From the NCBI GenBank assembly GCA_025094145.1, contig JALLLS010000053.1, forward strand, positions 62,001 through 126,000: DNA of 64,000 nt. The letters run 5' to 3'. The translations under genes were made by a program, and so were the position numbers. The stretch comes from Spinellus fusiger (taxonomy: Eukaryota > Mucoromycota > Mucoromycetes > Mucorales > Phycomycetaceae). The notes under the pieces are model-generated. The model was not told where the DNA came from, searched no databases, and saw only the letters and a list, made by a program, of their open reading frames with translations. Position 1 is the stretch's first letter; each line of letters begins with the position of its first letter. Positions 41,498 through 54,209 of this stretch are shown here, piece after piece.

Positions 41498-44026
41498 GGT
41501 GAAGCCTTTTATGTCGATAATGCTCGAGATCTAGACAAGGAAAGAGAATGGAGTAAATAAAGTGAAGCTGTCAGGCTGACTGAGTTCATGCAGTGTGACT
41601 CTCTTTTGAGTGTAAGGGTGAGGCTTAGCTAGTTATAGGGCGGATTTTTATGTTACTGAAGATAAAAGTGATATTGGAAATAGCGGCTATTATTTTCCTG
41701 GAATTCATAAATACTTGTCATACAATATAATAAACACAATATAGCAGTAAAGGGATTAAATTAAACATGAACTCCTATATTTTTGTTTAGATTATAGTGT
41801 CCAAGGCCACACTATAAAGCAGAAACGAGTGTGTCCTTAGTGAAAGTACATGTTGGAAAGAGCAGCCTAGATTGTTACAAAAATTCAGGCTAATAAAGTG
41901 ATGCAGAAAAAAAAAGAAAAAACAGTATTATTGAAAAAGGAAATTAAAGTATCTTGTATCTATTATTATTTTAGTAATAGAAAATACACTAATATGATCA
42001 GTCAAAAACCACAAATGTATTTAACTGTCTTAATCTTATATATAAAGTTCCTGGTGAATAAGAAAGATAATATATGTTTCTGGCATTTCCTATTAAAACT
42101 AGAGCCATTAAAACCCCACAGAGAAATGCTTTCAGTAATGTATAGGTGAATAGACATCAGAAGATGTTAGAAAAGTATGAGATAGAACTAAAGGATTGAT
42201 ATATATATAAGGAAAATAAATGGATAATAAGACTAAAATAATGAAATGTCAAAAGGTGGACCAGAGACTTGACATCTAAAAAAAAATACAGAGCCATCTC
42301 ACTACCTTGGAACATCACCCAATATCATTACCAACCTCTTGATACTTACTAGTACTTTCAAACTGATTAATTAAGATCAAGTGTATAACTTGAACTAAAT
42401 AATTCAACTACCTTGGGCACATACCAATACCGTTATTAAAACCTCCACCAGCCTTAAGCCAAAAATCAAGTATAGTACCAATTTCCTACAGTTTAACAAA
42501 TATAACTCGATACATTTCCCTATAATTGAAACTAAAGATATATTATTTCTGAAAAGACACAATTCCTCAAATCCCTATACTCTTCTTCTCTACTTTTTCT
42601 TGTTACTTTTTTCACCAGCAATCAGGAATCCTATCATCTGGTAAGACTCTGCCCCTTTTCGAGGAGTTCTGTTTTTTTTTCAGATCCTTCTCTCCGGTAG
42701 TCATTGGCTTTCTTAATTTTTCCTCTATGTGATGACTACATCTATCACAAAAACTCTCGGTCTTTCTCGTTGTACATTATCATCCCTCCTCTATGCCATG
42801 AATCATACACTCTTTATTTATCACTTAGCATTTACCCTTTAGAAATTGGATAGTAGCATAGAAACAAAAGTATAAATACATATCCAATCGTCATAATAAA
42901 ATCGGTATTCTGGTATCTCCCATCATACTTACTATACAATATCTTTTGTCTTCTACACACATCACCTAGTACCATCTGCCTACCTGTTTCCAGTGGCCTC
43001 TTACACTATGCCATTTATATTGGCTGAGTTTGACTTTTTTGGTATAGTTTTTTGAGGGTACTTGCTTTTAACAACAATCCTTCTCATTTTATTATCTAAA
43101 AGAAAAGGGAGGTTGGGAAGTTTTCTATACTACTGAGAAAAGAAAATGTTGATGAAGAACCCAAAAAAATGAGCTTATTTGATATGTATTTTGGTGGAAA
43201 TCCACAAGAAGGGTTGAACTAAAAGGACATGATATATTTATAAAAAAAGAGATTAACCACAAGTTAAAGAGTATTACATTAAGCAGATAAGACTCTGGTG
43301 AATAAACTGCTTTCAAGTAAAAAACTAGAAATTTGGTATATTGAATAGTATAGGTACATACCAGAGACATGAAGAAGGAAAGATTATTCAGACATCTTAT
43401 TGTTTATAGTAAATCCTCTTGCTATCTATATTCTTACACGACTTTTATTTGACACGTGTTTTTAGATTATATAGTGCTTTGCTCTTTTTTGTTTTTACTG
43501 TGCCCTCTATAGTAGCAACATACTATAAAATACTATGACTTATGTTTATGTACTCATCTAACCTTTATTCCATATATCGTTATAGATAGAGAGAACAATA
43601 CTGTAGTTAACGTTTTGTTTCGTTGATTATATAGTAAGATTATTTTTACCTTGAAGTGTTTTAGAAAAAAGTATGAGATAAATGATAAAGTATTTCATCA
43701 TTACACTCGAAATTTCCAACTTGGATGAAACTTTAGTTGGTTTTTTATTGGGATATACTAAGAAAATAACTGAATTTTTAACAATTACTATAACAAATGA
43801 CTGATAAAAACATGCCATGCTAAGTATAGCCACAACGCACAAACTACCCGAATGTATTGACTTTAAATGTTTGTATCAATATTAAAAAAAATAACAGTAA
43901 ATAGATTGTACAATGGTTTGTGATATCATTTGAGTTTTAGAAAATATAGATACACTTTTATTTTATATCCACTCTTTCTATAGTGTAATTTTTATTATTA
44001 TTGTAAAAACGTACATAAAACACATT
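41498..44026. other. Gene-poor AT-rich region
   Basis: No supported exon over 2.5 kb. The first 150 bp are the probable promoter of DBP4. Short ORFs (for example 41898-42149, 43125-43370) have no family. Confidence 0.55.
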
Positions 44027-44606
44027 CAGTCCCAGACAATAAATGAGTGGACGGCAAATCAAATCAAATCAAATTATTTATTTATTATTTATTTTGAAAA
44101 ATAAAGGCATATCTATCAGTCTAAGATGTTCATAATAAAAGGTTCATAGAATAATAAAATATTTGGAACAGTTGTTATTTAGATGATTATCTACATTTTT
44201 ATTATTATAAATATATTGCTCAGTACTTTGTAGCAAAGCCTTTATTCCTCATCACAGCGGAGCACCTCTTTGGCATGCTATCCACTAATTTTTCCAGAAA
44301 TTCATTTGGAATCTTCTCCTATTCACTACGCAAGCATCGTTCATGCTGTTTTTTATTGGTTATGCTTGTGATTAAGTGTCATAACAAGTTGTCCTGATGG
44401 TGGACATGAAAAAACCATAGTTTATTCATATATTCTAGAAATGTCCTGTGATTTAATATCTAATAAACATATTATACTCTCTTCTTTTGATGGGACTATA
44501 TTCATGTTTTTGGCTAAGATTTGGCTGATTTTCATTGCCTGGAGTCATTTTGAAGAATAAAAAATTGAAATTTATCTTTTGTCTAGCCACTTATTACATG
44601 GGACTG
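44027..44606 (-). mobile_element. Internally deleted Tc1-like element (copy 1, 580 bp)
   Basis: The left terminus CAGTCCCAGACAATAA and the inverted right terminus CAGTCCCATGTAATAA form terminal inverted repeats of about 24 bp. TA follows the right end; the left flank is TT. Inside, the minus strand keeps only the last part of a transposase: KIPNEFLEKLVDSMP, then KRCSAVM and GFATKY with stop at about 44220, the C-terminal block of Tc1-type transposases. The catalytic domain is missing. It shares sequence and ends with the element at 54210-54952. Confidence 0.85.
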
Positions 44607-44926
44607 TACACTACACAATAAAGTCATCACAATGCTCGTTCAATCTGGGTTATAATATAAGGAGTGCATGTTAAAGAGCTATGCTTGGTGCTATAATATC
44701 AATATGCTAATAAATTCTCAAAAGAGATTAAATAAGTAGTAGCATTCTACCTATAAATTATTATATGACCTGATATAATTATATACATGGACTTTATATG
44801 ATAGAAGATTAGTGCAAGACAAAAGGGCACCACGACGGACTATTGTTAGAGACAAATGACTTTTAATAGCACATTAGAATACAGTGGTATTGACATGCTA
44901 TCCAAAAGAGCAAAAGAACAACAATG
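44607..44926. other. Intergenic spacer, nothing recognised
   Basis: AT-rich stretch between the deleted Tc1 element and the tRNA-like unit. Confidence 0.5.
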
Positions 44927-45103
44927 AAAAATATAGAAGACACCTATGAATCCGTAGGATCGACGATAGGATTTGCGCCCCCTGCCTCGGGGCTAATTCC
45001 TCTGAATTAGCCTTACAGGACTTTTCTCCCGAGCTCGGATTCAAACCCGGAATTCCCATAGTAGAAACCGCGACCACTACCAACTACGCCAACTCCTACT
45101 CGG
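44927..45103 (-). ncRNA. Putative Pol III unit: tRNA-derived (SINE-like) element
   Basis: On the minus strand there is a perfect box A (TGGCGTAGTTGG, 45091-45080) and a one-mismatch box B (GGTTTGAATCC, 45047-45037), about 32 bp apart, as in tRNA genes. Downstream come a 9-bp perfect hairpin (GGCTAATTC, loop of four, GAATTAGCC; 45012-44991) and a CCCC/GGGG pairing, then a TTTTT run at 44931-44927 that would end Pol III transcription, for a transcript of about 175 nt. The segment is strikingly GC-rich for its surroundings. It does not fold into a standard tRNA as far as I can see, so a tRNA-derived SINE or an unknown Pol III RNA is more likely than a functional tRNA. Confidence 0.55.
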
Positions 45104-46270
45104 TGACGATAATAACACCGCCACAGTGTAGTGTCGATTTTAGCCAGGCCACTAGAAGACAGCCCACTGTGGTGCCTTTACCCTTTCTCTTTTACTTTCC
45201 TACCCTTTTCTTTCTATCTTATTTGTATTTATATTACCATGATTAATATTGATATCATACCTTTTTTTATATCATTTTATATCATATTTCTATTGTAAAC
45301 TGTTAGTAGCACAGTTCCAATGAAATCACTCTATCACCACTTTAGTGTGCCTGCTATTAGATAAATTATCAATGAGAAAATTCAATCTAATAAATAAATA
45401 AAAATATCTTAATAAATTATATAATATCTTAACACTAACAATCATTATAAACGGCATCATACCTTTGATATTAACTATATATTTTAAATTATTGTTTCAT
45501 ATAGAATACCTTCTATTTTATAGTCAATACAACTTTTAATATATAGTGTATTAGTAAAAACTAATGTTATATTATGAATCTTTATATACAAAAACATGAT
45601 TTTATTATTAGATACTAGTTTATTATAATTTTACTGATTCATTTGAAAAAAAACTCATAGAACCAAATAAATATATAGATAAAAATATCTATTCTTTTAT
45701 GACAAGATTACAATAAATTTAGACATTCGTTAATACTGTTATGGGTGGCACCTTTAATAGATTACCATGTACTGTATCTACACACTTATACTTATAGGTT
45801 TAGTTTTAATAATTTTTGTAGGGTGTTTGCCAGCAAATAATGTGGTCGTAGGAGATATATGTTGCTGTCATCTCATTTGTACAAGTCATCACAGCTTCTG
45901 TCTTCTATGTCCAAAGAGTATCAGATGAGATGATTGTATCAATTGTAATTATTTTTACTGTTACAGGATAAGATTAGCCATATAGCGCACGCCTCTATAA
46001 AAATATAAGAAAAGAGGAGAGCTAAGGATACAATAGTAATAGCTTGAAAAAAGTCAACTTACAACACAAGTTTGGATAAAATGTTTGATCAGATATCAAA
46101 CAGAAATATCCAGTATAAAAAACGGATCAGAATATAAAGAATATAAAAGCAGCGGCATATGTGTGGTAAGTTATCCATCTGTGCTTACAAATGACAGTTA
46201 GTTTCTAGTGCCATCGATATCTATTTATCTTTATCATTGTCTTTTGTCTATCGTACCAGTTGTATCTTAG
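45104..46270. other. AT-rich intergenic region, no gene seen
   Basis: About 1.2 kb of AT-rich DNA; no exon, array or terminal repeat recognised. Confidence 0.5.
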
Positions 46271-46564
46271 CTAGGTATATCTTATTTTTTCAGTAAAGGG
46301 TACTAGCAGCCATACATCGGCCCACGACGGGAATTTTTCAACCTGCGCTTTGCTTCGGGGAAAATCTGCCCTTTGTAACGGGCCGTGACCGCTAGCCCTT
46401 TGGGTGTGTACATCAAGCCAATGTTTATCAGAGCTGTGTATTAGAACTGTGTTGATATCTAATTTGGGATCCATATTCCAAGGCAGCAGTGTGCGAGACC
46501 CTATTTCTGGTCTCAGGTGGTGATGGGAGAGTCCGCCTGGGTTGTTGTCTTTGGCTTCAACCAA
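46271..46564 (-). repeat. GC-rich coding-like remnant of unknown origin
   Basis: A block of balanced composition in AT-rich DNA. On the minus strand one frame is open for 97 codons; another has the phrase LMYTPKGLAVTARYKGQIFP. The sequence ACACACCCAAAG, read on the minus strand, also occurs in the dispersed repeat at 62.9 kb and at about 61.34 kb. No family recognised; likely a decayed mobile element part. Confidence 0.35.
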
Positions 46565-47176
46565 AGGAAGTCTGGACAGTTCAAAGAGTAAACAAAGTCT
46601 GATCTTTATTGATAGTTCTTTTGCACTTGTTTTATAATTCTCTGATTGCTACTGTCTACTAATTTTAATAAAAATCTCTCCCTTGATAAAGTATCATTTC
46701 TTAGATACACGCCTTGCTACTAATTCTTCCTCTATTGTGTGGTCCCTTTTAGGTAGTCTGTGTTTCTATTGACGGGGATGATGGATATCTCTATCTATGG
46801 CAAGTGATTATCTAACAGGGTTTATGCTGTTGAGATACTCTGTTGGAAGATCCATGGCATCTGATTCATCTGTGAGTGCTTTATCACTACTGTAAAAACT
46901 AAAGCCTTCTCCAAAAGAAAATCCGTCCATAATTCAATCATTGATCTGAGGTACTATTGTTATTGGTAACCCACAACAATAAATATAGAAGTATTTGTAC
47001 TTTAAATAACTCATACACTATTTATAAGATTGGATAGTCAATTTTCCATATATCTTGATAGTATCAGATCATTCAAGTAACCTAGAGATATAAAAAAAGT
47101 AGTCGAGATACATCAAGAAAATTCAGATATACTAATTATGTTTTATTAACAAACTCTTTATTATCAAATATTTAAT
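46565..47176. other. Intergenic region, nothing recognised
   Basis: About 600 bp downstream of the Helitron helicase fragment; no supported exon. Confidence 0.45.
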
Positions 47177-48000
47177 TCAATAATCTGTATCATCCGATAC
47201 TTGAATGTATTTGGTGGATACATGACATGGATTAAGAATAACAATACTACTTCTTTGTATAATATCAGAGTGTTTTGGTGTGATTATAGCTTTTGTAGCT
47301 GTTTGGTCTCTTGTGTATGATGGCAATGTGTCATTTTCAGGATATAGTATGCTACCATGGATTGTATCTGCTAAATGATTCATGTCATGGTGTGTTAACA
47401 ACATATCATCAGGTACTCTTATCAGCTCTGAGTCTCCTACTGTCTGAACACTTCTATTGCCAACATCAAGGAGGTGTTTTGAAAACTGCTGCAAGGTGTT
47501 TGCAAGTATACTGTTTTCTGGTTATATGGCTTGCTCAACATGTGTATTCACAACTAACTTGAATATTTTCACAAAGTTCCAAGTGGAAGATCGGTTTATA
47601 CACTGATCAACACTATCCACCATAGTTCCTTTTTGCACTACTGGAAGCACTTTGCATATATCACCACCAAATAAAGTAACTTTACCACCAAAAGGTACGA
47701 ATCCTAATGTAGGCTGTTGAACTTTTATGATATCTCTGAAAGATCTATTCACTGCATTCAAATACACCACGACTTATCATAAATGCTTTATTCCATACCA
47801 TTGGTTTTGTAACTGTTTTTTTTAATGACAAACTGCTAACTGTTAGTCTCTTGTTTTTAGTGTATAAGATCCAAGGTAACAGTATCATTTATACCATTTG
47901 GTATATCTCTTCTCAGTGTGTCTTAGTTGTGCCGTATGAAATCTAGGTAACCTTGCTCAATGTTAGCCTATGCTCTATACTGATTAAAAAGGCTTTCCAA
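47177..48000 (-). pseudogene. Helitron-type Pif1-like helicase fragment
   Basis: Two minus-strand frames carry consecutive pieces of the RepHel helicase. 47770-47522 has FGGKVTLFGGDICKVLPVV and INRSSTWNFVKIFKL (the GGD...QVLPV motif with K for Q). 47494-47177 has QTVGDSELIRVPDDMLL, then KAIITPKHSDI. The two are shifted in frame near 47510. Upstream (47.8-48.0 kb) weaker resemblance continues. Helitrons are rolling-circle transposons; the Rep nuclease, Walker A region and the C-terminus are not visible. Clearly dead. Confidence 0.8.
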
Positions 48001-48544
48001 ATAAATGCAAGTGATTTATTTTTCTGTACATCCATCTGAAGCAGTAGTATTTTAGTGTGCTTATCTTGACATTTTGGTCATTGACTGAGCATTTTTTTAT
48101 AGTCCAACCTAAATGTCCTGTAAGAAGAAAAAAGTACTTAGCTCATAGGATTATGACTGATTCATCTCACTCATTCTTTGCAGTATGCTGCCATCTCTTG
48201 GTCATATTACAATGTCTCTACTTTATGTTTGGTATCTATTATTATTTAGACAGTTACAATGACTTTTGCGCAAATAGCCATACTTACAACAGCTTGTATA
48301 TCTATTTTGACAATGGTTCACTCAAATAATACTATTGGGTATATAAATTGGATCAACATACTTGTTCAAGAAAGTGTTAATACAGCCACACTCAATTGAA
48401 TTGAATACCTTTAAATATAAATATCAGGACGAAATAGATAGGACACGCTCAACATCAAATAAAACACTTTACATATGATCTATAAGCTTCAAACTTAAGC
48501 TCAACAAAGCTTAATATATTTAATTATAGAAAATAGAATAATAA
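48001..48544. other. Spacer between Helitron and Tc1 remnants
   Basis: No supported gene; a 90-codon plus-strand ORF at 48057-48329 has no family. Confidence 0.45.
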
Positions 48545-49460
48545 TACAGTTAATATTTTGCATGGCCTTCTTTGGCATCAATAACAGCCTGGCATTTGTC
48601 TGTCATACTCAGAACTCATCGTTGTGCAAGTTCAATACCAACTTTCTACATTGATAATAGATACCCTTCTTTCTTCAATTCATATTTCCAAGGCGTATCA
48701 GACATGTTCAATTGAGTTCAAGTCAGGGATTTGTGTAGGCTAGTAATCAAAGAACCCTAATTTGATGTGTCTCTTTTCAACATCTAGCATAGGCCCCAGT
48801 ATGACAGCTAGCACTCTTTTATTGTAACAGAAACTTGCTGTTTTCTTTATTATACAATTTCATGAACCAAAGATGGAACTCACTAACTAAAACAATGATG
48901 TATTTGTCTTGGTTTACAGTGCCATCAACAACGACTAATGAGCCAAATCCATTAGCCTAATAGCAGCTCTAAAACATCACACCACCACCAAACTATATTG
49001 TTGGAATAATAGGATTATAACTATAACGTTTTCTAAATATTTTAATGACACAGGCATCTCTATTGCTCTTTTTCGTAATGTATGTTGACTCGTCAGACTA
49101 AATGATACCTCTCCACTAATCACTTGTTCAACTGGCATGTTCCTTAGCACAACAAAGCTGTTTCTCTTTGTATGTTTTTAAGTGAAGGCCAGAGTGTAGT
49201 CTACAGAAAAAGATACATACTCTAAGTGATTGCAGTAGCTGATAAGAGTGTCTCTATATGCATCCACCTCAAACTTCAATATTCCCAATGTCGGTTGATT
49301 GTATGAGGCAAATGGATCCTTTCTAATAACATCTTTCCAGGTGTCTTACATCCATATCATCCACTTTTCTATGTTTTCAATAACTCTCTAAATGCAATGG
49401 TCATCCACACTCTTTGACGTTTCTAACACTACTTTAAACTATAGGCTTCTCCCTCACAAT
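48545..49460 (-). mobile_element. Heavily decayed Tc1-like element
   Basis: The plus strand here parallels the Tc1 copy at 59.7-60.5 kb base for base in several blocks: CATCAATAACAGCCTGGCA (48578 on), TGTTCAATTGAGTTCAAGTCAGG, and a TAGTAATCAAAGAACCC block, which on the minus strand encode the transposase end, the NPIE region and its upstream part. A GACTCGTCAGACTAAAT block near 49090 is the SDES site. Many stops and shifts. Ends are not resolved. Confidence 0.75.
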
Positions 49461-50267
49461 CATAGCCAACTCTAATCCAGCCTTCAACAGGCAATAAACA
49501 CCCTATCATCTTCCATCTTCTACCTTTTCATATTCCCCACAAATGTAATATTCTGAATATCCATCTATCCAATATACTGTGTTGGCCTAACACCATCGAG
49601 AAAGAACAGAGCTCCATACAATAGAAATAAATCTCTCTTTTTCCCTTTTATCACCATGCTTCCAAACAAATATATTAAATAATAAATTCAATGAGGGTGA
49701 CTGCGCATTATCAATCAACCAATCAATTAGCCGGATTCACCCTTCTTAAAAAGTGATTTTTCAGTAATTATATAACTTTGAATACTAGATGTGAAAGAAT
49801 AAACATAATCTAATCCAAATATCTTTTTATGCTTATTGTTGAATGACAGAGCTACCACTTGAATATCTTCTAATCTCTAGATTTGTCTTCAGTCCTGTAG
49901 AAATCGAAAGTTATGATTACCTACCACTTGTTATATTTTGTTATTATCATTATGTCTATTTTTTTTATTTTTGTGTTTGATCCAACAATAATTCTCCATT
50001 GTTCAATTAGCTTTTTATCTGAATATATACATGACACAAACATTATTCAACATATATTATTTGAAACGCTCACTTAATTGATAAATACAGTACCAAGATC
50101 ATCTAACATTCTATCCACAAATCAATTTATGGGAATAGTACGCTTTTACAAAAGAAAGCAATGCCACTACACCCCATATTTACTGAAATGAGTCTTTACT
50201 AATACAGTACAGCTCTCTAACTTGAAATTGAGACAAATATTAATCCATATTTAAATAGCAGTGCTTA
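49461..50267. other. AT-rich region, nothing recognised
   Basis: May include the 5' end of the decayed Tc1 copy. No supported gene. Confidence 0.4.
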
Positions 50268-51955
50268 TTAATAAAATAGGATACCAGAAAAAGTAGTGGC
50301 TATGACAAGAGAAAAATCATTTGTGTTATTTCTAACATTCAACTGACCCATAGGACCCATAAGAAGGTCAACCTCACAGTAAGTTCCTATTAAAAGACGT
50401 CTGTAACTTGGATAAGTATCAGATATGTCAAAGGGAGAAAAGACAGAATACATATATAGTAAATAGAATAATATATTACTGGTATATAAAAGCCAACATA
50501 GAGAAGCATGTTCATCATAAACAAGTTACTAATGATAGTATAAAAGAAACAACATGATGGATGTGGAACTAGTGAGATGATAATAATATGCTGAAATAGT
50601 TGATAGTGATAGTTCAATTACAAACAGAAAGAAAGCGTCGGCTATACACATTAGTGGTTGCACTTATTTCAATGCAATGATCACCAGAACAAACCTATAC
50701 AAGCAGTATACTGAAGCAATTTGGCACAAGTGTTGCGATAACATGAGAGTTCATTACAACTCTTATTGCTTATTCATCCTTGTCAAATAGGTACAGATGG
50801 TTTTAGATGCATTAGATAGACAATCAGTTTAATGTCTATTTTTTTTATCCTGACAAGTATCTTTTATTTTACATGTTACTAAATCACACTACCTATTACT
50901 CACTGTCTGCCTCTAACACATAGAAAGTGGTTATACCTACACCAAGTAGTGAGTGTCATAGAGTGTGACGTCTGAGTCAGGACTACTACCAGAAAGTGTC
51001 TTGAGCACCCACTGTAATAGTCCTCTAAGTCCAAACGTACGACACTCTTCTTAGATAACTTCTAGAATACAATTCACCGTAGTCCACTCTATTGGATCTT
51101 ATGTCTATAAGTACTGATAGAAAAACTGGATTGACTCTTTCTAGGCCATAGCTGTAGAGTAAGGAGCTAAAAGACAAGTAGATAGAAACCAGGGCATTAT
51201 CAGTCCAAACAGTATGTATATGCTGGACACCTCTTGACTATAGAAGTAGAGCGAGTTCAGTCGATACAGAAAGAAAGAAAGAAATATGTAATAAGATATG
51301 TTGTCTACGAACTACATATACTCTCCTTTGTGAATTATCAACAGCAGCTGCACCCACAGAACCACAGCCAAGAATACAGTCAATGAGAAGGAAGAATGGA
51401 AACAGGTCTACTACTGTAGCCCATTCTTTTGTAAACAGCTGGTGATAATGCTCTGGTATTGAGGACACCCATGAGTACATAGGAGTTCCTGACAAAAGTC
51501 TATGATAAGACTCGAGTGGTGGGTGTTGAGTTGCCATGAGTACTGGTTGTAGATTGCCTGTAGCTTTTATCTATAAGAGTCGTAAAGAATAATAGCATAG
51601 TGTATATCTCAGTGCAAAGAGCAATAGGCAGCGATAGACTCAAACAACTGAGGCCGTGTTTCTGGATGACTCATGACGCTGATGACGCTTCTTAAAGAGT
51701 AGGACTTTTTCCAAACAAAAGGGGTCCTAGAGTCTTTTTGTCTGGTGAGTGAATGAGAGATGATGCTGCTGTTGTACTCCAGTGTGCTGTGTTGACTAAA
51801 GGCAATACAGGCTCAGGTGCAGGCGCTGGTGCTGTTTGTTTGTTAAGAGTGTCTATAGCAAACAGTGCCTGGCTATTCGCGGGAAAGGGCTGTGGTTGTG
51901 CGGTGGCTACACATCATACTCAACAGACACAGCACTTTAAATCTGCGGTGGTCAT
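50268..51955 (-). CDS. Unidentified multi-exon gene, probable membrane protein (or recent pseudogene)
   Basis: Several minus-strand segments look coding. 51570-51322 (acceptor CTTATAG, donor GTATAT) encodes 83 aa including a hydrophobic VVDLFPFFLLIDCILGCGSV. It splices in phase to an exon starting 51237 (SRGVQHIHTVWTDNALV, SIYLSFSSLLYSYGL). Near 51035-50945 one frame gives GLRGLLQWVLKTLSGSS, but joining it to the previous exon needs a frame change I could not resolve. 50617-50268 has NMLLYVGFYIPV and SDTYPSYRRLLIGTYC. Upstream, a Pro/Ala-rich exon (ANSQALFAIDTLNKQ, LGPLLFGKSPTL) lies near 51890-51710. I recognise no family. Exon ends are approximate. Confidence 0.4.
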
Positions 51956-53351
51956 TGGAAGTACGCAGAATAAGTAAGGCAAGCTGAACTCTGTTGTAGG
52001 GTCGAGAGTTAAAGCGGCACTCATTGTCTATTCACTAAAAAGCCCTTTGCAGAGTCAAGCAGTATGATAGCTACACCTAGCAAGTAAACCATACACACAC
52101 TTCTTCACTGTTTATTATTATTATAACTACTCTATCCTCATTGTACACATATATATATATATATAAAAGCCACAGTGGAATAGACTTCTTATTATCATTT
52201 TCTTAATTGTTTACGACATTGCCGCAGGTAGCACAAAGGGTCCAGGCAAAAAAGGGCGAGCCTTGAAAAATCCTGAGCCTACAAGCAGGAGCGACCCACT
52301 TGTATCCATCACTCCTGTTTCCACACAATCCATAGTCACAATGCATAGGCCACCCAGCACACTTCCTACAAACCTAAAGATGGAGGGGAGCAGACAGGAT
52401 GCTTACTAATGTAAACGCATAGCCATGTCTAGCGACCACATCAAGAATGCAGAAAGAAGCGAAGGTGAGTACACACTATAAACTACCAAGCACAAAGTAT
52501 TCTCTTAAAAAGAGACTACTCTATGGAATTGATAGGTCATAAGAGCAAATAACTCCCATTACACCAAGCATAATTTCATATTAGAGATGTTTCATGATAA
52601 AGTCAACTCTCACTGTCTCTTCAATTAATGCTTCCGATGGTAAAGAGAGAAAAGAAAAGGTGTGGAAATAAAGCGGATATTTATACCTTTTTGACCAGGG
52701 TAGGAGATGCAAATCTGTGACTTAATAATGACTGCTGAGTGAATCACAGGATTCGGCTGTTGAAAATAAAAAGGACAGCTGTGGGTGGCTGCTATAGAGG
52801 TAGAGTCAAGTGGGAAAATGTTTTCATCTGCTTCTGTGTGATGATTTAACCTACCACTGTGACTATACATCATTGTTTATTGTTATGTTCACACAGTGTT
52901 AAATTCACCTTTTGATAGAAGAACATGAAGCTTATGCCACTAGAAAGATGTATCTGTTCTGCAGACTCTTCTTACGTGTATCTCCTCCCTTACATTTATT
53001 TCTCAGCCATCTCAGCACCACCAGAGTATTAAAAGAGGAGTACATTGACGGAACAAACTGAGCATCGTACATCAGATATTGTGATTCAATCGAATAAGTC
53101 TTTTTATTTCGGCATCCGATGGTTTTATTCTTTATTCTTTTGTAATTAGCATATAAGATTCTTCAAGGCAGATGATATCTTATGTAATTCTGTTGTTTAA
53201 TTATTTTAAATGCGTTGTCTAAAGGATTTATGAATCGGCATAAATATAAACATGGAGTTCAAAGAAGAAAAAACAATATGTTGAGATTATGGCCCTGTAT
53301 ATTTCACCGCACATTATCATTTATTCAATTATTTGTATTAATTCATCATTA
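51956..53351. other. Region with a possible small plus-strand gene start, otherwise empty
   Basis: A (TA)n/TATAAAAG box lies near 52148-52168, followed by a splice acceptor (TTGCCGCAG) at about 52236 and an ATG at 52425 opening MSSDHIKNAERSE, with a good donor (GAAG/GTGAGT) after 52464. The next in-phase acceptor (52536 region) leads to a stop within a few codons, so I cannot complete a gene. The rest holds nothing recognised. Confidence 0.3.
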
Positions 53352-54180
53352 GGCATAAGTCTATTCTTAGTAATAGGGACGAGAGAGAGACGCTGCATGC
53401 AAAGTGAAAAGGGATTTACTTAGGACAATAAGTCGGCCTCGCAAGCAAATGACCACCCAAGTATCTAGGAACTCCTTCAGAAGAATGGTGAAAGAAGCTT
53501 GGCCTGTTTTCTTACGGGATGATCCGAAAACCTTCTCTCACTATTAACCACAAGAAGACTGGAATACGGTTGTCTGGTCTGATGAGTCAGAATACCAGTT
53601 GATGAGAACCAATAACTGTACCAGGGTGGTGCAGGGAAAGAAGGGGTGACTTCTCCCAAAGAATGTGAAGCCAATATTGTTGTTATTGTTGTTGTTGGTG
53701 GTGTAGGTGTTTTTTCTAGTGAAAGTATTGGAAGATTGGTACCTTTGAAGGGCAGTATAGATAGTAAATGATACAATGAGACTTTAGAAAAGATTAGCTG
53801 CCCCGAACTGAGTCGCCTTGATACAATAAATCTGATGGTTGATTATGTTTTGAAAAAGAACAGTTTCAGCTGTCATGGAAGTAAAAAATTCAGTAAATGG
53901 TAGACAGATAAGAGCGTTGTCGCTATAGAAGGGTGGTTCATACAAAGCCCTGATCCGAAACCTATAGTGATCTATGGGACAAAACTGACATAGCCATAAT
54001 AAAGAAAATGATATATAGAATTAGTATCCAATATTTGAAGGCTGTTTTGTTGGAAGAATGGGAGAAAATTCCCAGACAGTACAGACAACCTCATCTCAAA
54101 CATGCATTGGAAATGCAAGGCTATTATGAAAGCATGGAGTAGCCACATAAAATATTGCAGGTTTTCACCCAATAAACTTT
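53352..54180 (+). mobile_element. Decayed Tc1-like copy, same family as the 21.8-kb element
   Basis: Base-level similarity to 22162-23051 is clear: AGTCTATTCTTAGTAATAGG, ATGACCACCCAAGTATC, TCTGATGAGTCAGAATACCAG (first catalytic Asp block) and the 3' end TATTGCAGGTTTTCACCCAATAAAC. Many stops and small indels. The 5' part with the helix-turn-helix is missing or beyond recognition. Its 3' flank is interrupted or abutted by the element at 54210. Confidence 0.85.
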
Positions 54181-54209
54181 TATTTATTATTCTATTGAAA
54201 TTGTTTATA

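Noticed and set aside
44898..45083. 61-codon minus ORF
   Set aside because: Overlaps the tRNA-like unit; no family, and the DNA structure explains the sequence better.
45037..45091. Functional tRNA gene
   Set aside because: Box A and B are present, but the acceptor and anticodon arms do not form a standard cloverleaf by eye and no clear anticodon loop is seen.
52425..52560. Short spliced ORF beginning MSSDHIKNAERSE, resembling small fungal conidiation/stress proteins
   Set aside because: The only in-phase continuation stops after a few codons, so a gene cannot be completed.
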